Assembly: GCA_016207405.1 (NCBI GenBank)
Contig: JACQPQ010000058.1
Location: 1-38,108 of the forward strand
Origin: Gammaproteobacteria bacterium
GTDB lineage: Bacteria > Pseudomonadota > Gammaproteobacteria > JACQPQ01
Reading direction: 5' to 3'
DNA: 38,108 nucleotides
This document shows, one piece after another, positions 8,208-16,881 of the stretch (the stretch's first letter is position 1; each line of letters begins with the position of its first letter). A model generated the notes under the pieces. The model saw only the letters and a list, made by a program, of their open reading frames with translations. It was not told where the DNA came from and made no database searches. Position numbers and translations under genes: made by a program.

Positions 8208-11200
8208 AGGAATACACCAAGCCTCACCAGTTCCCTGCTTTTTCCCCCCTGTCAGAAATGGCGGCAAAAGTTCTGGAATAATTTCCCAGGGTTTAAAAAG
8301 TGTGGGCGCTTTGGTGACGGTAATGTTTGGGTTATCCCATGGGCCCGTCATTGTATACTGGAAGCGCGTAAGTTTGTTGACTTGTTCTTCTAGTAACTTA
8401 TTACCTACCCAAGTGGCTGCGCCTGCAATGGGATTAAAAGCACCTACAATAAAAGGAAGGCTTCCGGTTAGGTCCAAAGCCACATAGGCGACTTGATGAT
8501 AATCGCGCGCGGCAAAGCCTGTTCTGCCTTGTAAGGTAATATGAGTAGAAGGCCCAACGAGAACCGTGTCGCAAGTATAGGCATTGCCTTCTTTGAGCTT
8601 AAAGGTTCCATTGAACGTATCGAAAGCAAGCCCCTTTTGATAGAGATCTTTAAAGTCGAGCGTCAGTCTTCTTTTGAGTGCTTGAATACTTAAAAGCCCT
8701 AGAATTCGACTGGGGCCAAGACTTATATCCGTGAGCCGGCCGTTCTTAAGAGCCACCGTCATTTCCCCTTTAATTTTTTCAATATCAAAATCGCCTGGAT
8801 TTCCTTTCCACTCCCAATTAAACCCTATGTCCGCTATACTCTCTTCTATACCTGTTTCCAGGTTCCATAATTTCAAATCCTGTGCAAGATTATTCGAATG
8901 AAGTTTGCCTTTTAATTGAGTATGTGAACGCCCTTCGTGCTGTGTCCAAAACCCATCCAATGCTGTTGATGAAATATCCTTACGGTCTAGCGTAGCCTGA
9001 AATAAAATCCCTTGTGTTGTGGGGTTAGTGGTTAAGGCAATGGCGCCTATTTCCTTCCCGTCTAAAACGAGTTGGGCGATATGTCCCTCTAGTTTAGGAA
9101 TACCAGAGGGTTTTAGTTTCATTGTTGAGGGGGAGCGTTTTGTCGCACCCATGATAGGCGTAGGAACATGAAGACGTTCAAAGTTAAATTGAATGGGCTT
9201 TGGAGAAGAGTGTACGGGCAGTTCAATAAAACCTAAGAGTTCAGGACTTTTAAGAGAAAACGTCCAGGCAGAAGAAGAAGGGGTGATCCCCACATGCACA
9301 GAAGGAAAGTGGCGGCTTCCAAGTTTAACTTTTTCAAAGAGGAGATCACGGACTTCAATCGTGTGATGTACTTTGGGTGAAGTCAGAGTGAGCTTCTGCT
9401 TTTCTGGGAGGAGGGCAACCCATTCCCAGAGGTCGATAGATGGAAATCGCCCCTGTATGGAAGTTTTTAAAATATTTTTTGTGGGAGTGAGTGAAGCGTT
9501 TAAAGAAAAAGCAGGTGACTGTTCATTGATTTTAACTTTCAAATGAAGGGTACTCGCTTTGTTCTCCTTTAGGTTTCCTTCTATGCTGAGAAGTCCTTGT
9601 TCTGCTTCAGTTTTTGTAAGGGGGGAGGGCAAGTGAAGGGCAAGTCCTTTTAGATCAGAGTGAAGTGAGAGGCGAGTAGAAATCGCTTTTGTGTCCGTTA
9701 GATTGTCTTTAAATTGAAAAGTCGCCCGATATTCAGTTTTGCCGTCCATTTTTTGAAACAATTGTTTTAGAAGCGTGTTTTCTGGAAGATGGGCAGAAAA
9801 TTTTTTGCTATCCAAAGTGCCAGCTAGCATAGCTTCAAGCATATTTTTTTTTATAGGAAGCATGCTAAGGGTAAGGCGGACAGGCTCTTGAAATAATTCC
9901 CCAGACAAAGACTCGCTGGCAATGGTGTCTGCTGTAAAATGCAGAATACCTTTCAGGTGATCAAGGGATGCGGGGGAGGCCTCAAGCGTCAGTTGGTTCT
10001 CGCCGAGGGTTGCTTTGCCTCTGACTTGGGTGGGCGTCGTTTCTTCTCCCAGTGGAATATCTAATCCCAAAGCCAGTTCGAAAGGCCCTTTTAAATTTAT
10101 AGAATCGAGCTTCTCAGGCAGAACATACTTCCTCAAAAAGCGTATGCCATCCGAAGAATCCCCTATGATTTGGCTATCAATAGAAAGCAAGGGGTTATCC
10201 AATAAGAAATTGGGAATAACGGCACTGACTTTCTGGACAGAGGTATTGGCAATGTTTCCTTCCGTTAATAAAACCTGCATGCCTTGTCCTGTAAACGCTA
10301 ACTCGCCTTTTCCATTCTGAATGTTTGGCCAGGCGGGATCGTAGTTTAGAGTTAAGTCTTTGATTTGCCCCAGTACCTCAAAGACACCGGTGTGATTAGT
10401 AAAAGGAAAGCGAGACAGGGGGCCGCGAAAGACAAGCCTACCAGAAGAAATGCTTGCTTTTGCAATAGAAGCTTCAAGCCAGGCAACAAGCGCTTTATCC
10501 ATAATATGCACCGGAAGGTAGCGTGCATGATGGCTACCATTTATATTGGTAAACTGTGCAAGCAGATTCAGTTCCGTTTGGCCGCCTTTAGGGACAGTCA
10601 GTTGAAATTGTGCTGCCAGTTCTATATCGCGATTTTTGAGAGATAAAAAGGGGGTTTGGATCAACCATGTTTTATCTTGCTTATGCCAAACGGTTTTCCC
10701 ATTTACCTGCGAAAAGGAGAGTGGCCCTCGAAATAAATGGGGGAAATGGACTGTGAGATCTCGATGGTGTAACTTCAACATTCCTCGGTCATGTTCATGC
10801 TTAATTTCCCCTCGAATGCCCGAAAAGCCTGGAAAGTCACGGAAAGGAGATAGCTTAAGATCTTGAAATTGGGCTTGTATCACTTCGGGGGCATGGCAGT
10901 CTGAAAAAGACAGCGTAAGCCCTCGGATAATTCCAGAAGGCTTTCCTTCTTGCATAAATTGAAGAAGTGTAGAGTTTATCCATTTTTTGGAAAAAAGCGG
11001 AACCAGATCTCTTATGGCATTAAAGTCCAGGTAATTGGCCATAAACCAGAAATGGGGTTTTTCTGCTTGGAGGGCTTTTCGAACCTCGAAAAAACTTTCT
11101 GGCCAGAGCGTTTGGTTAACTTTCAACTGCCGTTGGCTAACCTTTAAAGCCCACTCGGTCTTTTTTTTAGCATGAAAAAAAACATCCATTTCTCCTTGTG

Positions 11201-12038
11201 GGAGGGTTATGGTTTTGTGCTGTTCTGTCAAAAAAGAAAGATTGTGGAAAGAAACCGTACTGATAATTTGAAGGGCAGAGGCATGAAGCGTCCCCCACAG
11301 TGTAAAATTCATAAGACCTGTTTTTCCGGTGAAAGGAATTGAAAAGAGGGTGTTTAAGGCTGCGAGTGCGAAGGGGTTGCCCTGAATAAAAAAGTCCCCT
11401 TGTAGGGTACTTGGCTTTGCAAGTTCTCCTCGGAGGCGAGCCCCAAATTGGAGAACCCCATTGGAACGGGAGCTTTGAATGTGAAGAGCGCCACTTAATC
11501 GAGTGAGGCTATTTTCTTTATCACGCCCCAGTTGGGGAATAAAAAATATAATCGGGGGATCATTGGGAGCCTGATGCCAGGCTAATTTAATATTTTTAAA
11601 AACCCAGTGGGGTTGATGAGAAAGCCACTCTCCAAGGGAAGTCCACTTTTCCCATGAGATAGGGTTTGTTTCTGGTGATGAGTAAATGGTCCATTCTAGT
11701 TCTTCGACTAAGAGTTGGGTGATCTGCCAACGGAAATGTTTGAGGGTACTCAGCATGTCGATCACCAATCCTATCTTTTTTAAAGAGGCAAGAGGGGTGC
11801 CCTCGAACTCTTCTATTTGAACATTTTGGAGAATAAGGGTTAGATTGGATTTATCCCAGTCCGTTAAAATCGAATGAATATGGACAGAGGCGTGGAGTTG
11901 TCTACTCAGATATTTTTCAAGACCGGCAGGATGTTCTAGCACCCAAACAAGGCCCAAGCGCAAGAACGTGACGAGGAGGGCAATAGAGACAAGACTATAA
12001 ATCAGAATTCTCAGGAATGTTTTTTTGAGTGCATGCAT
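8205..12038 (-). CDS. yhdP: YhdP family AsmA-like intermembrane lipid transport protein
   Basis: YhdP is one of the AsmA-like proteins (with TamB and YdbH) thought to bridge the inner and outer membranes and carry phospholipids to the outer membrane. The 1277-aa product (E. coli about 1266) has one N-terminal membrane helix (about 9-30), then a very long region of alternating beta-strand-like segments, and the conserved C-terminal part with WKGNPGDFDIEKIKGEM, LGPSRILGLLSIQAL, and the LTGSLPFIVGAFNPIAGAATWV segment. It directly abuts mreD (stop of mreD at 12039-12041). E. coli has maf and rng between mreD and yhdP; they are absent here. The start at 12038 follows immediately on the mreD stop, suggesting coupling. 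Confidence 0.94.
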   Translation of the reverse strand: MHALKKTFLRILIYSLVSIALLVTFLRLGLVWVLEHPAGLEKYLSRQLHASVHIHSILTDWDKSNLTLILQNVQIEEFEGTPLASLKKIGLVIDMLSTLKHFRWQITQLLVEELEWTIYSSPETNPISWEKWTSLGEWLSHQPHWVFKNIKLAWHQAPNDPPIIFFIPQLGRDKENSLTRLSGALHIQSSRSNGVLQFGARLRGELAKPSTLQGDFFIQGNPFALAALNTLFSIPFTGKTGLMNFTLWGTLHASALQIISTVSFHNLSFLTEQHKTITLPQGEMDVFFHAKKKTEWALKVSQRQLKVNQTLWPESFFEVRKALQAEKPHFWFMANYLDFNAIRDLVPLFSKKWINSTLLQFMQEGKPSGIIRGLTLSFSDCHAPEVIQAQFQDLKLSPFRDFPGFSGIRGEIKHEHDRGMLKLHHRDLTVHFPHLFRGPLSFSQVNGKTVWHKQDKTWLIQTPFLSLKNRDIELAAQFQLTVPKGGQTELNLLAQFTNINGSHHARYLPVHIMDKALVAWLEASIAKASISSGRLVFRGPLSRFPFTNHTGVFEVLGQIKDLTLNYDPAWPNIQNGKGELAFTGQGMQVLLTEGNIANTSVQKVSAVIPNFLLDNPLLSIDSQIIGDSSDGIRFLRKYVLPEKLDSINLKGPFELALGLDIPLGEETTPTQVRGKATLGENQLTLEASPASLDHLKGILHFTADTIASESLSGELFQEPVRLTLSMLPIKKNMLEAMLAGTLDSKKFSAHLPENTLLKQLFQKMDGKTEYRATFQFKDNLTDTKAISTRLSLHSDLKGLALHLPSPLTKTEAEQGLLSIEGNLKENKASTLHLKVKINEQSPAFSLNASLTPTKNILKTSIQGRFPSIDLWEWVALLPEKQKLTLTSPKVHHTIEVRDLLFEKVKLGSRHFPSVHVGITPSSSAWTFSLKSPELLGFIELPVHSSPKPIQFNFERLHVPTPIMGATKRSPSTMKLKPSGIPKLEGHIAQLVLDGKEIGAIALTTNPTTQGILFQATLDRKDISSTALDGFWTQHEGRSHTQLKGKLHSNNLAQDLKLWNLETGIEESIADIGFNWEWKGNPGDFDIEKIKGEMTVALKNGRLTDISLGPSRILGLLSIQALKRRLTLDFKDLYQKGLAFDTFNGTFKLKEGNAYTCDTVLVGPSTHITLQGRTGFAARDYHQVAYVALDLTGSLPFIVGAFNPIAGAATWVGNKLLEEQVNKLTRFQYTMTGPWDNPNITVTKAPTLFKPWEIIPELLPPFLTGGKKQGTGEAWCIP

Positions 12039-12512
12039 TTAATAAATTTTACAGTATCGTCGCCATCCTCGCAGCATAGAAAAAATGAGTGGCCAGAACA
12101 CAGCCCCTGTCACGCAGGGTAACCAATAAACCCATGTTTTGGGAGGATGCCTGAGGAACCCTTCTATCCAAAAGACAACGATTTGATACATAAGGAGTGG
12201 AGCTGTCATAGCGAGGGATGCCTGCCAGATGGGAAACATACGCAGTTGCTCGGCAAATCGAATGATGAAATAAGCGACGAGAATGAAGGCAATTGCTGAT
12301 TCTCCAAATAAGTTTCCCTGGAGACAGTCGTAAAAGATCCCAACTGTCCAAGCCGTAAAAAAACCTATTCGATGAGGAAAGGCGATGGTCCAGTAAATGA
12401 GAGTCAGCAAAATCCAAGGGGGTTCCAGTGTGCCGAGAAAAGAGGGGAGTGGCAGTAGGGTCACCCAGAAGGCTGCGAGGAAACTAAGTGCGATAGGGAA
12501 GAAGTGGGGCAT
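12039..12512 (-). CDS. mreD: Rod shape-determining membrane protein MreD
   Basis: MreD is the inner-membrane component of the elongasome that works with MreB, MreC, RodA and PBP2 in side-wall growth. The 157-aa protein (family about 160) is hydrophobic with five or six membrane segments and has the conserved IGFFTAWTVGIFYDCLQGNLFGESAIAF segment. It is third in mreBCD order. Its ATG directly follows three CCCCTAA-type heptamers and has no Shine-Dalgarno-like sequence on its strand, so it may depend on ribosomes ending mreC four bases upstream. Confidence 0.94.
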   Translation of the reverse strand: MPHFFPIALSFLAAFWVTLLPLPSFLGTLEPPWILLTLIYWTIAFPHRIGFFTAWTVGIFYDCLQGNLFGESAIAFILVAYFIIRFAEQLRMFPIWQASLAMTAPLLMYQIVVFWIEGFLRHPPKTWVYWLPCVTGAVFWPLIFSMLRGWRRYCKIY

Positions 12513-12533
12513 GGGGTTAGGGGTTAGGGGTTA
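12513..12533. repeat. Heptamer array (GGGGTTA)x3 at the mreC-mreD junction
   Basis: Three perfect GGGGTTA units on the plus strand (CCCCTAA-type TAACCCC on the coding strand) encode the last residues of MreC (TPNP) and its TAA stop, and extend to the base before the mreD start codon. Confidence 0.92.
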
Positions 12534-13341
12534 GTAGTAAAACGGGATGACTGCTTGCAAGTTTCGCAACCGGCTTCACTAAAATTTTAGCAAAAGGCTC
12601 TGTCTTGTCTTGCAGAATTTGCGTGACCGTACCTAAAGGATAGCCGGCTGGGAAAAGTTGTCCAAGGCCTGAAGTGACGATTAAGTCTCCAATGAGGATA
12701 TCGGTTGTGGAAGAGGAGGTGTATGCAACCAGCTCGTCAAGCTTTCCAGTTCCTTCCAGAATAAATCGAATGCCATTTCGGTTGACTTTAGCAGAGAGTG
12801 CATGACTTAAATCCGTAATGAGGAGGGCTGTACTGGACTCGGGTCTTACGGTTATGATTTGCCCCATCATCCCATAGGCATCTAGGAGAGGTTGACCAAC
12901 ATGCACCCCATCGTTTTGTCCTTTGTTCAGTATTATTTTGTGGGTGAAGGGATCGGGATCGACTCGGATGATCTCGGAGATCATTCCCTTCTTTGATTCT
13001 TCCGAAGGCTTAGATCCCAAAAGAGCGTGTAGATAATTATTTTCGGATTGAAGACTCGCTAATTTTTGGAGTTCCGTGTGGAGTTGGAAAAGCTCTTTTT
13101 TAAGTTCCGAATTTTCGTACCGGAGTGCTTTTTGTGTGACTAAAGTTTTTTGAAGGCTGGAAAACCCTTGGAGAGGCCAATGAACAGCATATTCAAGAGG
13201 AAGGAGTGCTTCTGATAAAAGGGTATGGACTCCTTTTAAAAGGGGCGTGCGATAATCCAGCCATAACACAAGAGATGAAAGCACAACGAATATTAAGAGC
13301 CGCGCTTCTAGAAACGACTGTTTTCGAAAGAGAGGTTTTAT
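12517..13341 (-). CDS. mreC: Rod shape-determining protein MreC, probable ATA start
   Basis: MreC is the bitopic scaffold of the elongasome. The protein has an N-terminal membrane helix, a coiled coil (heptad-like ALRYENSELKKELFQLHTELQKL), and the beta-barrel domain with DPDPFTHKIILNKGQNDGV, GMMGQI and LIVTSGLGQLFPAGYPLGTV. The first ordinary start codon, GTG 13284, would cut into the membrane helix and has no ribosome binding site. Reading upstream gives an open frame with ATA at 13341 encoding (M)KPLF, like the MKPIF start of E. coli MreC. AAAGGAG at 13355-13349 stands seven bases before it. I therefore take 13341 as start (274 aa). The C-terminus is short and ends in the heptamer array. 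Confidence 0.85.
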   Translation of the reverse strand: MKPLFRKQSFLEARLLIFVVLSSLVLWLDYRTPLLKGVHTLLSEALLPLEYAVHWPLQGFSSLQKTLVTQKALRYENSELKKELFQLHTELQKLASLQSENNYLHALLGSKPSEESKKGMISEIIRVDPDPFTHKIILNKGQNDGVHVGQPLLDAYGMMGQIITVRPESSTALLITDLSHALSAKVNRNGIRFILEGTGKLDELVAYTSSSTTDILIGDLIVTSGLGQLFPAGYPLGTVTQILQDKTEPFAKILVKPVAKLASSHPVLLLTPNP

Positions 13342-13364
13342 TGGACATCTCCTTTATTTCAACC

Positions 13365-14476
<1,112 letters not shown>

Positions 14477-14611
14477 CTTTATCTTAAAGAATTACGCAAC
14501 TTTTAAAAACTTCGTCTATATTTAAATTAGGGGGTGAGATTGGGAAAATCTGACCTGGGTTAAAAAGGAGAAGGTTTGATTCGAATCAACCAAAAGAAGG
14601 AGGGATTACAT

Positions 14612-14785
14612 ATGAAACGCATGAAAGAGCTTATTATATTGGTGGTTTTACTTATGGGTATGGGCTTCACTGCTTCTCAAGTCCAAGCCAGTTGGTGGAA
14701 TGTGTTTGAGGGAGGGTTTTGGACGGGGCATGCCCCGATGTACTTTTCTGTGCCAGGCGAAGAAAGCGAGGAAGAGCAACACTAA
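14612..14785 (+). CDS. 57-aa signal-peptide protein, unknown function
   Basis: I do not recognise this short protein. MKRMKE is followed by a strongly hydrophobic stretch and a signal-peptidase-like site VQA before SWWNVF, leaving a mature peptide of about 30 residues rich in aromatic residues and ending in an acidic EESEEEQH tail. AAGGAGGG (14597-14604) stands seven bases before ATG 14612, and a strong terminator follows 25 bases after the stop, so it forms its own transcription unit between mreB and aroA. An in-frame start at 14576 lacks a ribosome binding site. It could be a small exported or membrane-held peptide; nothing more is supported. Confidence 0.65.
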   Translation: MKRMKELIILVVLLMGMGFTASQVQASWWNVFEGGFWTGHAPMYFSVPGEESEEEQH

Positions 14786-14810
14786 GTAAAACAAAAGACA
14801 AGGTGTTTTT

Positions 14811-14840
14811 AAAAAGGCCGGGTAACTGGCCTTTTTTTTT
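14811..14840 (+). terminator. Rho-independent terminator
   Basis: AAAAAGGCC and GGCCTTTTT arms flank an 8-base loop and run into a tract of nine to ten T. It closes the 57-aa protein gene. Confidence 0.9.
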
Positions 14841-14880
14841 CTAAATCCTAAATCCTATATCCTAAATCCTAAATCCTTTA
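14841..14880. repeat. Heptamer array (ATCCTAA)n upstream of aroA
   Basis: About five tandem units of CTAAATC with one variant (CTATATC) fill the space between the terminator and aroA. This is the C-rich orientation with respect to aroA, so it supplies no ribosome binding site. Confidence 0.88.
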
Positions 14881-14890
14881 TAGTATCCCC

Positions 14891-16204
14891 ATGCTTTCAT
14901 TCCACATTTCCCCAGGAGGGAGCTTAAGGGGTGAGTGTCAAGTTCCTGCGGATAAATCCATTTCCCACCGTGCGGTTCTTTTAGCTGCTATCGCTTTTGG
15001 GGAGTCTACTCTTGAAAATTTCTTAGAAGCTGAAGACACCCTTCATACGTTAAAGGCTTTACAGGCTTTAGGGGTTTCTATTGAGCATGCAAGCCCTGGT
15101 GTTATTCAAGTGCAAGGAAAAGGACTTTTTGGAATTCAAAATTCCGCCCTCTGCATTCCATTATACTGCGGTAATTCAGGGACTTCATTGCGCCTACTGG
15201 CCGGCTTACTCGCCGGGCAAAATCTGTGTGTGGAACTCACGGGGGATGTGTCCTTATCCAAACGGCCTATGCAACGGGTTATTGATCCCTTAACCCAAAT
15301 GGGGGCTAAAATCGAAGGGAAAGCCGGTGGTTTCCCTCCGCTCGTGATTACCCCCACTTCTCGCTTACGAGGGATTCAATACCGGATGAAGGTTGCAAGT
15401 GCGCAAGTGAAGTCTTCTATTTTGCTTGCGGGGCTCACGGCAGAAGGTGAAACCACTGTATTTGAACCCGTGGCGACTCGTGATCATACGGAGCGCCTTC
15501 TTGTCCACCATGGGTACCCCCTCCATACAGAAAAGGGGAGCGTTCGTTTAAAAGGAGGTGGTGAGTTAAAACCCACAACCCTTAAAATCCCAGGAGATTT
15601 TTCATCTGCAGCATTTTTTATTGTGGGGGCTACCATCGCTCCAAATTCTGAGCTCTTATTGCAAAATGTGGGGATTAACCCTACCCGAATCGGCGCGCTC
15701 CACCTTTTACAAAAAATGGGCGCGTCTATCCTGCTCATGAATAAAAGAATGTTAGGGCAAGAACCCGTTGCGGATATTCTAGTAAAAAGCGCGGAACTGC
15801 GAGGAATTTCGATTGAACCTGCAGAGGTTCCCGGCGCAATAGATGAACTTCCAGCCTTATTTATTGCAGCTGCCTGTGCCGGTGGAAAAACACTGGTAAG
15901 AGGCGCCAAAGAACTCCGTGTCAAAGAAAGTGACCGCATTCATACTATGGCGTGTGGTTTGTCGACATTAGGCGTATCAACTGAAGAACATGAAGATGGT
16001 TTGGTGATTGAAGGAGGACAATATGTAGGCGGCGTGATAGAAAGTGCTGGCGACCACCGCGTGGCGATGGCTTTTGCCATAGCAGGGTTAAGAGCAAAGC
16101 AGTCCATTCAAATCCGTTTTTGTGAAAATGTCAGAACTTCATTTCCAAATTTTGTAGAATGTGCGAAAACTGCTGGACTTAACATTACCCAGGTGGACGC
16201 ATGA
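14891..16204 (+). CDS. aroA: 3-phosphoshikimate 1-carboxyvinyltransferase AroA
   Basis: AroA (EPSP synthase) joins phosphoenolpyruvate to shikimate 3-phosphate, the sixth step of chorismate synthesis; it feeds trpE found further along. The 437-aa protein has DKSISHR (21-27), GNSGTSLR (94-101), the RDHTERLL segment, IPGDFSSAAFF and RVKESDRI. The GNSGTSLR form is nearer to class II enzymes than to the GNAGTAMR of E. coli, a region involved in glyphosate sensitivity (family knowledge; no phenotype can be claimed). It begins just after a heptamer array and overlaps cmk by ATGA, opening an aroA-cmk-rpsA unit. Confidence 0.97.
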   Translation: MLSFHISPGGSLRGECQVPADKSISHRAVLLAAIAFGESTLENFLEAEDTLHTLKALQALGVSIEHASPGVIQVQGKGLFGIQNSALCIPLYCGNSGTSLRLLAGLLAGQNLCVELTGDVSLSKRPMQRVIDPLTQMGAKIEGKAGGFPPLVITPTSRLRGIQYRMKVASAQVKSSILLAGLTAEGETTVFEPVATRDHTERLLVHHGYPLHTEKGSVRLKGGGELKPTTLKIPGDFSSAAFFIVGATIAPNSELLLQNVGINPTRIGALHLLQKMGASILLMNKRMLGQEPVADILVKSAELRGISIEPAEVPGAIDELPALFIAAACAGGKTLVRGAKELRVKESDRIHTMACGLSTLGVSTEEHEDGLVIEGGQYVGGVIESAGDHRVAMAFAIAGLRAKQSIQIRFCENVRTSFPNFVECAKTAGLNITQVDA

Positions 16205-16881
16205 CAAACGTTCCTGTCATCGCGATAGATGGTCCTAGTGGAGTTGGAAAAGGAACCGTCAGCGCTAAAATCGCGAGAGCTTTAAACTGGCACTTTTTGG
16301 ATAGTGGAGTTTTATACCGCGCCTTTGTATGGCTGAAAGGACAGAATGCATCTGCCCTCCAATCGTTGCAAGAAGTGGAGAGTATTGCAAACGAACTTTC
16401 CATTGAATTTGTTTGGGATTTTAAGACAGAATCCTATCAAGTAAACAGAAAATCCAAAGAAATTTCCTCACTTTTGCGAAGTGAGGCTGTCAGCCAGGGT
16501 GCTTCTCAACTCGCAAGCAATCCGTGGGTGCGACAAGCACTGATCTCAAATCAAAGAGCTTTTCGAAAACCCCCGGGGCTTGTTGCAGATGGGAGAGATA
16601 TGGGGACGGTAATTTTCCCAGACGCATTCTGCAAGTTTTATTTAACCGCCACCCCTGCCGTGCGAGCCATGCGCCGGCACAAACAGTTGAAAGAAATGGG
16701 GCTTAATGTTAACCTCACCGAGCTTGAAAAAAGCATAGAAGAGCGTGACTTCCGAGACATGCATCGCTCGGTTGCACCGCTTAAGAGAGCAGAAAACGCC
16801 ATCCTCGTCGATACGACTCATCAAAGTGTACAGGAAGTTTATGAGGGGATGATGCATTCTATAACAGGAAAAAACTTATGA
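16201..16881 (+). CDS. cmk: Cytidylate kinase Cmk
   Basis: Cmk phosphorylates CMP and dCMP with ATP, salvaging nucleotides from RNA turnover. The 226-aa product has the P-loop GPSGVGKGT (11-19), LDSGVLYRAF for substrate binding, VADGRDMGTVIFPDA, and the lid arginines in ERDFRDMHRSVAPL. It overlaps aroA at one end and rpsA at the other by ATGA, the usual gammaproteobacterial cmk-rpsA arrangement with very tight coupling. Confidence 0.97.
   Translation: MTNVPVIAIDGPSGVGKGTVSAKIARALNWHFLDSGVLYRAFVWLKGQNASALQSLQEVESIANELSIEFVWDFKTESYQVNRKSKEISSLLRSEAVSQGASQLASNPWVRQALISNQRAFRKPPGLVADGRDMGTVIFPDAFCKFYLTATPAVRAMRRHKQLKEMGLNVNLTELEKSIEERDFRDMHRSVAPLKRAENAILVDTTHQSVQEVYEGMMHSITGKNL

Noticed and set aside
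8057-8281. Open frame across the 8144-8182 palindrome
   Set aside because: It runs through the palindromic repeat and into the 3' end of yhdP, and has no ribosome binding site.
15484-15939. 151-residue open frame antisense to aroA
   Set aside because: Shadow of a conserved gene; no ribosome binding site or motif.
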